A stretch of 64,000 bases of DNA from Ursus arctos (taxonomy: Eukaryota > Chordata > Mammalia > Carnivora > Ursidae), in the NCBI RefSeq assembly GCF_023065955.2, contig NW_026622786.1, positions 44,688,938 to 44,752,937 of the forward strand. Reading direction: 5' to 3'. How positions within the stretch are numbered: the stretch's first letter is position 1; each line of letters begins with the position of its first letter. Both the position numbers and the translations under genes were made by a program. Shown in pieces: positions 1-11,256 of the stretch. The notes under the pieces were generated by a model. That model was not told the origin of the DNA, did not search any database, and saw only the letters and a list, made by a program, of their open reading frames with translations.

Positions 1-230
1 GGTAACCTCATACTCAGTGTGTCTAAAACCGAGCTTACCTTTTGTCATATCAGATCTGCTCCTCTCTTATGTGACTGTCTTGGTGACGTCTGAGGTTTCA
101 CTCCCCCTCGCTCAGCTTTCCCTCGCTAGGATGGTTTTCTCTCTCGTTCTGTGCCCACTGCCTGGAGTTCAGGTTATTCTGCCTGGTCCCTTACCTGGGT
201 GTCTGTAACGGGTACTTAACTTACCCTGCC
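1..230 (+). repeat. L2 LINE fragment (probable)
   Basis: Pyrimidine-rich wording (CCTGGAGTTCAGGTTATTCTG, CTGGTCCCTTACCTGGG) like the coding part of ancient L2. Weakly supported; it lies in a CRYZ intron. Confidence 0.35.
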
Positions 231-499
231 CTCCTTCCTCCCCAAATCTATCCTTGCTCCAGAAGGGGTGTTTTCTAAAATGTAATTGATTGTTGTATAG
301 TTTAATTGTCACATTAGTTGTCGGAGGGTTGCTGAGAGTGCTTATGTGGTGAGAGAAGACGCTTTCCTGCTCTTTTCTACTGTCCTTCCATTCTCATCTC
401 CGTTCCTGCTCTCCCTGTAGTTCATTTTTTAGTAATGCTGTTCTTCCTGCATACCGCATGCACTTCCTTCTCTGTCTTTGCTCATATTGCTTCTTCTGC
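231..499. other. CRYZ intron, no recognised feature
   Basis: AT/T-rich intronic sequence. I recognise nothing in it. Confidence 0.5.
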
Positions 500-915
500 T
501 CGGCAGAATTCAACTGAAACTTAGAAGCATAGGTGCGGGGACTTTTACCCTCCAGCTTTTAGTTCCTTTTCATTTTATCTCTGAAACTGTTACCTTCAAC
601 ACATCAGACTACTTCATCATTGGGCACAAATGCTAGTGGTTCCTCAGCATTATTCCTGCCACTCTTCCTTTGTTTGCTTTGTCTCCTTCACTCATAACGA
701 CTTTTCTCAGTTCTAGTTTTCAAAATCTTGTCCAATGCCTCAAGACCTACCTTAAATATTAGCTTCTCAATGAAGCTATTTTTGATTCCTTCAACTTAGC
801 AATAATTCCTTTCTCTTCCTGGTACTTATCTTTGATGGTTTGTCATGTTTTCTTGCATTGTAGTTATTCCTATCCTTTCCTTTTCTCTCTTCTAGAGTTT
901 AAGGTGCTTTTGATG
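500..915 (+). repeat. L2 LINE 3' part
   Basis: Carries the typical L2 3' wording: CAATGAAGCTATTTTTGATTCC resembles the L2 'gaagccttccctgac' region, followed by TAGAGTTTAAGGTGC near the end. Diverged. Confidence 0.5.
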
Positions 916-1640
916 GGGGAAGTTGTTTTGTTATTAATATCCATCACAGACCTGAAAGTCCTGCTTTCCATAGTGAATTCTTAGAACATGTTTGAATTAT
1001 ATTTCAATCTGTGCAACATCTTTTTAAGCTGTAAAAACTGGACTAATCTTAACACAGTCATATTTGACCATTTGCGAGTGGCACTGTTTAGCAGTGATGC
1101 TTGTCTTGGACTGCTGGATGCCTTTTGAATCTTTTTAGTTTCTGTCCCACCATATAGTGCTATTACTTTTTTTAGATATTTTTATAGGACATATTTAAGT
1201 ATCCTGAGAGTTACTGCCTTAATGTTTTGCTTATTCCAAGGAATATTTACATTTTTTTCAAGAAAGAAGAGTTCGGGCAGGTGTTCGTAGTAGACAGTCT
1301 GACTTCCCTGGCGTGCAGGTCGTATCAGGCAGGCTCTAACTCTTGCTTCGTGCCTTACCTCACCCTCAGTCATGCATCTGCTTTTCACTAGCAAGGACCC
1401 AGCAGAGTTTACTGAGAGTTTATTGTGTTTCTGGTGCTGTAACAAGTGAAGAAGCCTGTCCCTGTTCATCTTGCTGTCAGGATCCAGGCATAGTTACCTG
1501 CTCTTGGTGTATGCATAAAAAATGAGGGAGAGAATGCAGGGGTGAAGAAACTTAGAGGAAGGATTTAGAACAGGTATTTGACATGTGCAAGAAACCTTAC
1601 ATATTATGTGTTTCTTCTTCCTAGTATTTCGGAGAGAAAA
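916..1640. other. CRYZ intron, unrecognised sequence
   Basis: I see no gene or known repeat. Open reading frames on both strands around 1182-1525 overlap each other and show no family resemblance. Confidence 0.5.
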
Positions 1641-1855
1641 ATAGTTGTATTAACTGCCATTTACTAACTGCTTAATCTGAGCAAATTATTGAACTTCTTT
1701 GTCCCTCAGTTTCTTCATTTGTGTAGTGGAATTAATCTAAAGTGGTGATAATAAATGTAGTTACCTCATAGGCTCTTGAGAAGATCAAATTAGACAATAC
1801 TCATTAGACACCTAATACAGCGTCTTGCACAGTAAGCTCTCTCAATAAAGGTGTG
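1641..1855 (+). repeat. MIR SINE
   Basis: MIR core and tail are recognisable: GAGCAAATTATTGAACTTC, TCAGTTTCTTCATTTG, TCTTGCACAGTAAG and AATAAAGGTG. Confidence 0.7.
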
Positions 1856-1975
1856 TTGTCTTCTCATTATACCATTCTGGAGGTTCTCTTTCCTTTCCTT
1901 TTTTTTTTTTCTATTTTCCTTAAGTTTTCTTCTTGGTTTCTATTAATAAAATATTTAAAAACGTTCAGTATGTTG

Positions 1976-2170
1976 GGGCGCCTGGGTGGCGCAGTCGTTA
2001 AGCGTCTGCCTTTGGCTCAGGGCGTGATCCCAGTGTTCCGGGATCGAGCCCCACATCAGGCTCCTCCTCTGGGAGCCTGCTTCTTCCTCTCCCCTGCTTG
2101 TGTTCCCTCTCTCTCTGGCTGTCTCTCTCTAATAAATAAATAAATAAATAAATCTTTAAAAAAAAAAAAA
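1976..2170 (+). mobile_element. CAN-SINE (SINEC), + orientation
   Basis: A full tRNA-derived carnivore SINE from GGGGCGCCTGGGTGGCGCAG to (AAATA)n and poly-A. It is flanked by a target-site duplication GTTCAGTATGTTG (1963-1975) / GTTCAGTATGCTG (2171-2183), with one mismatch, so it is a fairly recent insertion. It sits about 160 bases before a CRYZ exon. Confidence 0.93.
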
Positions 2171-2327
2171 GTTCAGTATGCTGAAGATATTTTTATGAGA
2201 CCCTAAGATGTAGAAAACAATATATAAATACTCATTTGTTGTTATAAAAGTTGCATTATATAGGATTATACCCATTTGGCATCATTTTTAATCCCTGGTG
2301 CATTTGTCAATTGATTGCTTTCCCCAG

Positions 2328-2491
2328 AAAGGCGACAGAGTTTTCACTACGAGCACCATCTCTGGGGGCTATGCTGAGTACGCTCTCGCAGCAGATCACA
2401 CTGTTTACGCACTGCCGGGAAAACTGGACTTTAAGCAAGGGGCTGCCATCGGTATCCCGTACTTTACTGCTTATCGAGCTCTGCTCCACAG
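2328..2491 (+). CDS. CRYZ: CRYZ coding exon, residues about 89-143 (quinone oxidoreductase)
   Basis: A TTTCCCCAG acceptor ends at 2327 and the donor GTAATG starts at 2492. The exon is 164 bases and starts in phase 0 with AAA GGC GAC AGA. It encodes [20 protein letters not shown] and onward to ...FTAYRALLH, plus the first two bases of a Ser codon completed by the next exon. This is the end of the GroES-like catalytic domain and the start of the cofactor domain of zeta-crystallin. Compared with human from memory, the differences are conservative: TT for SS near residue 96, and A/G for K/E around '[10 protein letters not shown]'. The [18 protein letters not shown] block is the usual family signature just before the Rossmann fold. 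The exon is intact, without stops or frameshifts. Confidence 0.96.
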
Positions 2492-2990
2492 GTAATGACA
2501 CACACGGTCGGTCAGTCATACATACAGCCAGTATTGCCTGCCTTCCTAACATGCGTCCATGTCTCTCATACTGGGTTACTGTTTAGTTACCATTAAGCAT
2601 TTATAGAGCGGAAACTGTGCTAATTTGGAAGATTATTCTAATCACTGGGGATACAAAGAAGAGCAAAACACTGTCTTTGTCTTTAAGATTCTGACAGTCT
2701 AGTAAGAGAGACAGACATAAGAATGATCATAATTGATGCATAATGTGGAAAGTACAGTGGTGTAGATGCACGTAGGGATTTATGGCATCATAAGGGATGT
2801 AACAGTGGTGCTGAGATAGGGCTTCCTGCCAAGATGTAAGGCTTGGATTATTTTAAAGTCATGGTTCAAAAATCTTGTTATCCAGCCCTAGAAACTAATT
2901 GCTGCAATTCAAAAATACCATGTATGGCCCTGCCCTAGACCCACTGGTCAGTTTCCATGGCTGGGATCTGAGAATTTATATATCTGTATA

Positions 2991-3107
2991 TTTTTTTTTT
3001 AAAGGTTTTATTTTTAAGTAATGACTGCACCGAACATGGGGCTTGAACTTACAACCCCAAGATCAAGAGTCACATGCTCCACCAACTGAGCCCTCCAGGC
3101 GCCCCCC
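2991..3107 (-). mobile_element. CAN-SINE fragment, minus strand (older)
   Basis: T-run, then AAGGTTTTATTTTTAAGTAA, ACATGGGGCTTGAACTTACA and GAGTCACATGCTCCACCAAC, ending CCAGGCGCCCCCC. This is a reverse-complement SINEC of an older, shorter type inserted within the L2. Confidence 0.8.
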
Positions 3108-4049
3108 TGAGAATCTATATTTTAATGAGGGAGTTATCCTGGGGGGGATAGCTGGAAGGGGAGAGGAAATTCTAGACAATGGGAATAGCCTGGTATCAGA
3201 GGGGGGAAAATCATGATATTTAAGGAGAGCTGTAGCAATTTGGTTTTGTTGAATAGAGGATTTCAAGGCAAAGAGTTGCATAGAATTAGGTTGGAATATA
3301 GTAATCCTTTAATAAATATTAGCTGTCACATGAAATAGGTAGGTTTCAGATTGTAAAAAGCAAGATGATAGAGCTCTCACACTGTTCCTTAAGGGACTGG
3401 GGTCATGAAATGTTTTATTCAGCAGAGTGATACTGTCATATGAGTGTTTTATTAAGATCACCTATCAGCTATGATGGATTTGATGACAGGAATGGAGAAA
3501 GAGATCTTAAACGAGTATCTTTTAGGCAAAATACTTAAGGGCCAGAGCAAGGGCCATGGTAGAAAAGCGGAAAGGGAAGGACAGGTATTAGAGGGTAAAA
3601 TCAGGTCTGTTTGGTGACTGTTTGCATGTGGAGAATGAGAGAGAAGACAAACTTATGGAGACTTCTATGCTCTTTAGGTTGGATAACGTTTAACTGTGAC
3701 AAAGAAAAGAAGGAAAAAGTTTCAAAGGGAAGCTTAGTCCAGTTTTGGAGTTGAACCCAAGATAGGCATCATGATGGAGAAGACCAGCAACCTGTTGGGT
3801 GAAAGAATCTGAAGCCTAAAGGCTAAAGATGTCAACATGGGGCTATTAGCCTGGGCGTGGGAGTTGACTGGATGAAAGTGACTAAAAGCCATCAGGGAGT
3901 GAAGAACAGTGGAGCGAGAATAGAATGTTAGAGAACATCACCATGTAGGAGTGTAGTCAGAGGTAGGGGACAGAGTCCTAAGAGACCAAAGGCAGCATTT
4001 GTCAAGGCCAAGGGCATCTAGAGGTCATGGTGTTTGTTAAACCCCTGTT

Positions 4050-4300
4050 AAGTTCATGGTCTTTGAGGACAGGAAGACTTGGGTTACAGTACTGTCGTCT
4101 CCTACTACCAGCCGTATAACCATGGTCCAGTTACTTCCCTGTGTCAGCTGTAGTTTACTGGTTTGAAAAACGTGAATGCTTATAGCACCTCCTTCCTAGG
4201 GTGTGGTGAGAATTCAGTGAGGTCGTACCTGTGAAGCTCAGTGCAGAGTCTGGTGCAGAGTAAGTACTGCATTGGCGTTGGCAGTGTTAGGGGCAGTAGC
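4050..4300 (+). repeat. MIR SINE
   Basis: GACTTGGGTTACAGTACTG, GTCCAGTTACTTCCCTGTG, TGAGAATTCAGTGAG, CAGAGTCTGGTGCAGAGTAA. Inserted in the L2. Confidence 0.65.
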
Positions 4301-5473
4301 TGATGTTGCTTCTAAGAAGGGAAGCTAGCTGTCAAATGCAGCAGTGAGGTGTGTTTGGAAAGAAAAAGAACAGTTGGGCTTAGCAATTAGGAGGCGATTG
4401 GTAACTTGAGTCAGGTCACTTTCAGTAGAGTGGTGACGCAGAAGCTTGATTGGAGTGGGCTGAGGAAGGAGGTAGAATTTGGTTCCTCGAATGGGGTAGT
4501 TAGGGAGGAGGGAGTAGAAGAGTACTTGAGGAGTTTGTGGGGACAAAAGGTTGGACGGGAGTTGAATATGTTTATAGCTGAGGAAAAGATCTAGCAGAGG
4601 GAGCAATGGAAGGTTTAGAAGAGAGGATGGAGTGGCAATGGCGGGATGGAAAGACTTAGGACATATGTGGAGAGACTGGCTTCAGATATCAAAAGGACAG
4701 CTCATCTGCTAAACCTAGGAGAGGTAAAGATGGTATAACTATGAAGAAGTTTGTGGGTAGAGTGAGGTGGAGTGTTGAAGGAACACGTATGAGATTGCCT
4801 CACCTTTCATAATTTAAATGGGAGGCAAAGTGATCTTTTGAGAGAACTGAAGTGGCACCAAAATGCATGGTCACGTGATTTATTTATTATTATTTTTTTT
4901 AGTACTTTGCCATTTGGGTAGATTATCAAGGCAGTTAGATGTTACATTAATCCAGGGCTGGAGTGTTAGTGGCAGAATGGAGTAGCGTGAAGGAAATGAG
5001 AGCACAGAAGAGGAAGAGAGAGGAGCTGGGGTAACCTACCATGGGGTCTAGGCTGGTTAGTGTAGGAAACGGGGCCAGCAGCAACAAGTGGGCAGAAATT
5101 GAGCAATCCAGAGACAGCAATCTGTGGGAGGTTGAAGGAACAATTTTGAGAGAATATGGGCTTACAGAATGAGGATAGGAGATTACTGTCATAGCACTGG
5201 TTATTAGGGTCTGACATTTCTCAAGGAGAGTGGTTGGGGGTGGTAACCAGGTTCCACCTCGGGAGAGAGTGGCTAAAAGGGAGAATTCAGGAGTTGTGAT
5301 TCAAGGTTTTCTAACCAGGGAATATTGAAATATTTTAGATTAGGGCTAGCTTTGGGGTGGAAGAGAAAGCCTGTGTGCCAGATACTAATCTTCAGTGATT
5401 GGGAAGAAGTATGGAACAGCAGCATGGAAGGCCAGGCCAAGGCTCGAGCCCCTGCCGTGAGCCCCAGGGGTAG

Positions 5474-5842
5474 ATGACTGTATTAGTCAGGGTTGTCCAG
5501 AGGAACGGAACAAGAGACTGTGTACGTACTTATGTACGTATTACATACATACATACATACATATGTACAGGGAGAGAGAGAGAGAGATTGATTTGTGGAG
5601 GCTTGGTGAGTTTGAAGTCTGATAGGGTAAACTGGCAGGCTGGAGACCCAGGAAAGAGTTGTAGTTCAAGTTCAAAGCCAATCTACTGGCAGAATCCCTT
5701 CTTTTCTCCAGAAGTAGTTTTTGTTCTCTTAAGGCCTTCAACTGATTGGATGAGGCCCTTCACAGAGACATCCAGAATAATGTTTCACCAAATCCTGGCC
5801 CCATGGCCCAGCCAAGTCGACACATAAAATTTAACCATCACA
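5474..5842 (-). repeat. LTR-like interspersed repeat, minus strand (family not named)
   Basis: Begins GTATTAGTCAGGGTTGTCCA and ends AAATTTAACCATCACA. On the minus strand it reads TGTGATGGTTAAATTTTATG...CTGACTAATAC, with TG/CA-like ends and a poly(A) site region, as in an ancient mammalian LTR. It contains the diagnostic AGGCTGGAGACCCAGGAAAG and TTCAACTGATTGGATGAGGC. It includes a (TACA)n and a (GA)n tract at 5541-5587. A second copy is at about 17535-17820. Confidence 0.55.
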
Positions 5843-5999
5843 ATGACTCTGTGCAAGGGTAGAAGGATCAGAGCAGTGGGGTCTGGGAGAGGATTGGCTT
5901 GATTTTTCACCACCCACCCCAGGCCCAGTGGTTTAGGAGAATGTGCTCTTAGTGTTCGAGGGGTTGTTTGTAAGATTCTTAAAAGAACCGTTATTGGGG

Positions 6000-6199
6000 G
6001 GCGCCTGGGTGGCACAGCGGTTAGGCGTCTGCCTTCGGCTCAGGGCGTGATCCCAGCATTGTGGGATCGAGCCCCACATCAGGCTCCTCCGCTGTGAGCC
6101 TGCTTCTTCCTCTCCCACTCCCCTGCTTGTGTTCCCTCTCTCGCTGCCTGTCTCTCTCTCTGTCGAATAAGTAAATAAAAAATCTTTAAAAAAAAAAAC
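6000..6199 (+). mobile_element. CAN-SINE, + orientation, 19-bp target duplication
   Basis: A complete SINE bracketed by a perfect 19-base duplication (AAAAGAACCGTTATTGGGG at 5981-5999 and 6200-6218). Young insertion in a CRYZ intron. Confidence 0.95.
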
Positions 6200-6218
6200 A
6201 AAAGAACCGTTATTGGGG

Positions 6219-7019
6219 AAAGTATTTCATACCCCGTAGTATGACATTAGTAATCCTACTCCCTTACATTTGTATTTTACTTTTTAAAATGTCAAAGTGT
6301 TGTGGTAATAGTTACCTTAGTTTATCATTTCAGACTCTCCATTTAACTCACTGCCCTCGGTCCTCTTATCTCTACACACGAGTATTGGAAGGAGCTTCAT
6401 TTACTGCTCATAATTGCCATTTGTCCGCTGTCGGTACACAGCCTTGAGCACGAGTCTGGGTCCTTGTGTTCTTACTCCCAGATTGAACATCATGTCTGTA
6501 CTGTGTGTCCACCCCTGTTGTTCTGGGAAGTAAGAGACCCTCCCTGAGAGTCAGGTCTGGATCACAGAAGAGCTGCAGATTGGGACATTAGCACTTGTCC
6601 ATCTGGAATAATCAAGCATTTCCTGTCTGTCTTGTTGCGTATGCCTTACTTTCAGTATAATGGAAAAGTAGTCAGATGAACCAGAAGTAGAAAGAGTATG
6701 TCGTCTCACCGAAGAATCTAGACATATTTTGGTGTGGCGGGGAAACCTTTGTGACAGGATTGACTGTATTTTTTGCTCTCGTACCACTGCGGACTCAGCA
6801 CTGCCCTCTGAAATGGGGGCTTCGAGGCTGCGCGGCCTGATGTTCAAAGGCATGGAGAAGGAAACGTGTTCTTAAATCATCTAACTTCTGTGTTTCCTTG
6901 GGCGTTACCCTGGGTCACAGAATCAAGACTGGGCCATCATAAGCCTGTTTTGACACACTCTCCCTGGGAAGGAATGAGAGACTCCAGTTCTCTAGGTCCA
7001 GCTGTTTCGCTTCCCGTAC
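6219..7019. other. CRYZ intron, unrecognised sequence
   Basis: Single-copy-looking sequence with no exon or repeat I can name. Open frames here lack family features. Confidence 0.5.
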
Positions 7020-7110
7020 CTCCAAATTCTGTAGCCTCCCAGATGTGCTACCAGCATCCAGCACTGTGCCTGGCACATAATAGGGTCCCATTAAACGTTT
7101 GTTGAACGAA
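7020..7110 (+). repeat. L2 3' end
   Basis: GCACTGTGCCTGGCACATAA then GTTTGTTGAACGAA, the characteristic L2 3' terminus. Confidence 0.75.
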
Positions 7111-7324
7111 CAGACGACTTTCATGTTTTCTTTTGTCTGTGGTCCTGAAGAACCCTCCTTTGATCCTGTGAAGCTTGGAGAGTATTTTGGGCTGTAGAGC
7201 AGAATGAGTTTCCTGTTTGGGGAAGTGTTAGCTGCCCTCAGGGTAGAATTTCCTGAAGAAGAATGACACACACCGTGCTTCATTACCTTCAGAGTGACGT
7301 GACGAACCTTGCCTTCTTTTGCAG

Positions 7325-7376
7325 TGCCCGTGTGAAGGCTGGAGAAAGTGTCCTGGTTCATGGGGCTAGCGGAGGA
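7325..7376 (+). CDS. CRYZ: CRYZ coding exon, residues about 143-160 (NADPH-binding loop)
   Basis: A TTTTGCAG acceptor ends at 7324 and GTAAGT begins at 7377. The 52-base exon supplies the last base of Ser143, then ARVKAGESVLVHGASGG. This is the first beta strand and the glycine-rich turn of the Rossmann fold. The NADPH-binding SGGV (human 158-161) is split by the following intron, with SGG here and V opening the next exon. At 17 codons it is the smallest exon of the set. Human has C where this has R in 'SARVKAGE'. Because it is 52 bases long, skipping it would shift the frame. Confidence 0.95.
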
Positions 7377-9594
7377 GTAAGTATTGCTTTATTTTTAAGT
7401 TTATGTTTAAAGGAGCTTATGTGTGGGGGCTTCACATTATATTTCTTTTCAGTCATTTTTAAAAGCCAAGTTAATAAATATAGTCAGTATTTGTATTCAG
7501 TAAATATATTCCTTTCTGTAGTAAATCTTCTTTAAATGCTATCTTGTGAAGGTGATGCCTTGTCATTAGTTTAGCATTTCTTGGATAATAAATTCAACAG
7601 ATCACCCCATTAAAAATGCATGTATTAGGTGTTCCACTTGTGTCGGGTGCGGACCAAAATAAACTGGCTTTGTTTTTGCCTTCAAGTAGCATATGTCGTA
7701 AGAGTATTTATTTAGAATTTTAAACAGTTTTTTAAAGTTAATATTAATTCCGTATTCCCTTAGATAAGGAGACGAAGGCTCATTAAAGCTTTACCTGTGT
7801 TGCCCCAGACAGCGCTGCAAAGCCGCACTGAATTCTCAGACCCTTCTATCTCCCTTCCACGGCTTGCCTGCTGCGCTTTGATGGCATTCATGGGATGCAC
7901 AGTGTATAGCTGTGTCCTTAGCACCACAACCCATGGCTTAAAATGCTAATGGGGGTGGGGGGGGTGCTGGGAACTTTAATATAAGCCCTTCGGTGAAATA
8001 ACCCAACACAGGGCTGTCAGAAGCTTCTTCAAGAAACCGGCTGTCAATCTGCCTCTGAGGAGCTTAGAGGCAAAGTTAGAGCTCGGAGGTTGGAATTTAA
8101 CAAGAAATCCGCATGACCTCTATCCTACATGTAGAGGCTTTAGAAATTTTGGAGATGAGATTTCACATTTTTAAAATACAGGGCCTGGGGCGAGATGGCT
8201 CACCTTGAGGAAGCTGGTTAACCCTTTCAGAGCATCGTGTATTCCGCCCAGCAGTTGAAAGAAGTAGCCTATTAAATGGCACATTGTTCCTGGAATAATG
8301 AGTGGCATCCTGAAAATGTGAATTTACCTCTAAAGGTGGCCAGGTAATACAGAGCATTCGGCCCATTGTGTTTCCGTTACTTCAAATAGATGAAGCACAA
8401 GGTTCCGCACTTCGCCTCCCCTCTACCTCAGACAGATCGTTTCTGAAGGGTTTCACAGATCAGAGTCTGTACTAAAAAGGCTGAGACTGTCTTTTTGGGG
8501 CTTGAGAAAATATGACAGATATACCTTGTCAAAAATTCCATTGCTAGCTTCACCAAAGAGGCTATTTTTGGGTTAAACTAAATTTAACCCAAAATAACTA
8601 AAGGATCTGTCAAGCTTGCATTTATTTAAATTGCTTTGGCTTTCAGAGAGCTAACCTGGTGCTCTGTATAAAAGGGAGAGGTTTCAGTAGGAAGGGGAGA
8701 GAAGAATTTAAAGAAAATCTCTCTCTATTCCCTTTACCCTCTTGTAAAAAGCCCAGTCACTTCACCATGATTTTTTAAATTTCTTTTTCTTTTTTTAAGG
8801 TAAAATCCACACTGTGCTCTGAGCTGGCTGAGTTTGTTAAATCCTCGGCTGGCAGGGATAGGCTGGCGGCCTGGTGTGTGAAGCGCTTCTGATCCTTCCT
8901 TCCCTACCAGAGGGAAATAGCACTGGGTTTTGTCTTGCTTCTGTTTGTAGTTTCTGTCCTCATTTAATTCAGATTCCTCTGGGATTATGTTGTGTATTTA
9001 AAATGGTGTGGAATTTATGAACACAGCTGTTAGCCAGATATGTTGGTGAGGAGTGCCCTATTTTAGTGTCAGCAAAGTAAATAGAAGAAAAATAGTTGAC
9101 ACATAATGGTATATAATCTATTGAAGCACTGTTGCCGGCATAATTGTTGACAAGAATAGCATAGACAGTACCTTCGGAATAGCTATTAAGTGCCTCTTTA
9201 ACGTAGAGCAGAAGGAGCTATACTTACATTAAATCTTTAGTTTAGATGTAGTTTTATTAGAGGCCTGTTTTTTTTTTTTTCAATTTAAAGTAGCAAAAAT
9301 CAATAGTGCTATATTATGGAGTATATTGTATTTCCTGGAATTGAATGTCTCTCTGACTCATGAGACAGTGAGTCCCAGGCGTTTGTTTGTTTGTTTTGGT
9401 TAAATCAAACAAATCCCTGCCAAAACCCAGCTGAGTTCAGGCTCATCGCTCCCATATGCCATACAATCTTTAAAGTCTATTTCAGGCCTGGGAGTCTGTG
9501 ACTCTGTTACAATTTTAATCAGTTTCTATCATTTTTCATTTTAATTCTTTTCTATCATTCCCAATCCATAATGATTTTACCTTCCTCTAAATCA
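7377..9594. other. CRYZ intron, mostly unique sequence
   Basis: A possible short MIR relic in reverse lies at about 7745-7850, and a perfect hairpin at 8566-8594. Otherwise I recognise nothing. Confidence 0.5.
8566..8594. repeat. Perfect 12-bp inverted repeat with 5-base loop
   Basis: TTTTGGGTTAAA (8566-8577), CTAAA loop, TTTAACCCAAAA (8583-8594). All 12 positions pair. It lies in a CRYZ intron. Confidence 0.85.
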
Positions 9595-9825
9595 TTGGTT
9601 ATCAATGAGTGGTGTTTTGGCATCATCCCTCCTCCCCCTTGAACATTTGGGGCAGTGTCTGGGGACATTTTTGGTTGTCACTAGGTGGAGGGGTTCTGGG
9701 GTCTAGTGGGTAGATATCAGACATGCTGCTAAACACCCTTCAAAGCACAGGATAGCGCCCACAACATAGAATTGTCCAGCCCCAAGTGTCAGGGCTAAGT
9801 TTGAGAAGCCCTGCTCTGAATGTAT
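9595..9825 (+). mobile_element. MER20 (hAT-Charlie non-autonomous DNA transposon)
   Basis: Close to the MER20 consensus: GGGGCAGTGTCTGGGGACAT, TTTTTGGTTGTCACTAGG, TCTAGTGGGTAGATATCAGA, CATGCTGCTAAACACCCTTC, and the terminal TTTGAGAAGCCCTG. The family name is from memory of the consensus. Confidence 0.8.
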
Positions 9826-10099
9826 GTGACACTTACAGTACCATTCATGTGGCATGTGATCAAACATAGATTTCCTAGTATTGCAATTTCAATAACTGCT
9901 TTTATCTATATTCCTTATATGCTTTTATTTCTCCTTTATCCTAAGCATGTGTATGTAGTGATCTAGTGATTTCATGTAATCTGTGGCTTTAAATACCATT
10001 TATAAAGTGATGAATCTCAAATTTATATTTCCAACTCTGGACGCTCCCAAGTCTACGTGCATATTCAGCTAATTGCCGCACATGCTCAGTTAAGTGAGC

Positions 10100-10560
10100 G
10101 ATACAGCTCAGCATTTTCAGAGTGAGCTCCTGCAAGGCCCTGCACGCCCCTTTGCCCACATATTGCACCATCTCCCATGTGCCCTGCCCTCAAGCCGCAT
10201 TGACCTTCTGTCTGTCCTCTGAATGCCCCAGGCTCATTCACATGTCGCCAGGTGAGCCATGGCCATTCTACCTACAGCATTCTCCAGCAGCCTTTCCAGA
10301 TCCTCACACGGCTCGCCCCTCACTCGCTCAGGTCTCAGCTCTTCAGAGTGGCCTTTCTTGGTGACCTCACTAGTCCCTCTCCCTATCTCCAATAGGCTAG
10401 GGTTTTTTTTCATAGCACTTTTTCTTTTCAGAACTTACTTTATTCATTTAATTTGTTTGTGTGTTTATTATTTTCCCCCTTTCTCAGAATATAAGTTTCC
10501 TACATGAAGTACCATGTCTAGCACATAGTAAACACTCAATAAATGGTCATCCTAAAGGTG
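10100..10560 (+). repeat. L2 LINE 3' part
   Basis: Ends with CAGAATATAAGTTTCCTACATG, CATGTCTAGCACATAGTAAA and CACTCAATAAATG, the typical L2 tail, preceded by pyrimidine-rich L2 coding sequence. Confidence 0.7.
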
Positions 10561-10714
10561 AATGAATTAATTTGCTCATATACCTATCCCGCCTAAATAG
10601 TGTCACATTTTTCATTTAGTATTTTATATATACTGTTAAAATATGAAATCAGTGAGCAAGTTTTGAATATCTTTAAACCCTCTCCCTTCTGCTCAAAGTA
10701 GATGCTAAGTAAGC

Positions 10715-10970
10715 ATTTTGATACAGTGGTTAAAAGCTCAAGCTTTACAGACTGAATTGGTCCAGCTCTGTGATTTGGCTGTGTTCCCATCTCTGTGACC
10801 TGGGCAAGTTACTTGTATTTTATAAGCTTCAGTTTTCTCATCTACGGAATATGGACAATAATAATATCTACCTCCTAGGTTTATTGTGAGGATAAAATAA
10901 AGCAATGCATAGAAAGTATTTTGTGTGGTACTCGACACATTATAAATGTTCAATGAAAGTTATTGTTCTT
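10715..10970 (+). repeat. MIR SINE
   Basis: Well-preserved MIR: CTGTGACCTGGGCAAGTTAC, CAGTTTTCTCATCTACGGAA, TATTGTGAGGATAAAATAA, then AAATGTTCAATGAAAGTTA. The last 16 bases also appear in the duplicated segment at 11443-11458. Confidence 0.8.
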
Positions 10971-10975
10971 ATTTC

Positions 10976-11047
10976 TTCATTTAGACTCAAAATTCTTAAA
11001 GGATAGGGTAGGACCTAGAAGAACCTTAAGTTTATTACATATATTTA
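10976..11047 (+). repeat. Direct duplication, copy 1 (72 bp)
   Basis: From TTCATTTAGACTC to TTACATATATTTA, identical at 72 of 72 positions to 11463-11534. It lies 60 bases before a CRYZ exon. Confidence 0.95.
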
Positions 11048-11106
11048 ATAAATATTTGCAGGGATGCAAAGAATCTAGAACTAGGCGTTTATATTCTGTT
11101 TTTCAG

Positions 11107-11256
11107 GTTGGACTGGCGGCATGCCAGATTGCCAGAGCTTATGGCTTAAAGGTTTTGGGCACAGCTGGTACGGAGGAAGGACAAAACCTTGTTTTGCAAA
11201 ATGGAGCCCATGAAGTCTTCAATCACAGAGAACTTAATTATATTGATAAAATTAAG
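11107..11256 (+). CDS. CRYZ: CRYZ coding exon, residues about 161-210 (Rossmann core)
   Basis: A TTTTTCAG acceptor ends at 11106 and the donor GTAAAA starts at 11257. The exon is exactly 150 bases (50 codons, phase 0 at both ends). It encodes [20 protein letters not shown], then the GTEEGQ stretch, [11 protein letters not shown] and YIDKIK. It carries two cofactor contacts known for the human enzyme, Gly181 and His200, both present. The exon is bracketed by two identical 72-base sequences at 10976-11047 and 11463-11534 (see findings). Removing this exon would keep the frame but delete the centre of the nucleotide-binding domain. Confidence 0.96.

Larger units (their letters stand above)
2590..5440 (-). 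repeat. Long L2 LINE, minus strand, interrupted
   Basis: Read on the minus strand, this is the 3' roughly 2.6 kb of an ancient L2. Its 3' end is at about 2590 (+ strand CACTGGGGATACAAAGAAGAG). The decayed reverse transcriptase shows near 4325-4400 as ...HLTAAFDS, matching the DLSAAFD motif of L2. It is broken by a SINE at 2991-3107 and a MIR at about 4050-4300. It fills most of the first intron after the 2328 exon. Confidence 0.65.

Noticed and set aside
4325..4606. 93-codon minus-strand frame
   Set aside because: It matches the decayed L2 reverse transcriptase region (ends ...LTAAFDS). It is part of the L2 element, not a host gene.
6915..7361. 148-codon frame on the minus strand
   Set aside because: It lies antisense across a CRYZ exon and intron, shows no domain, and includes an L2 end.
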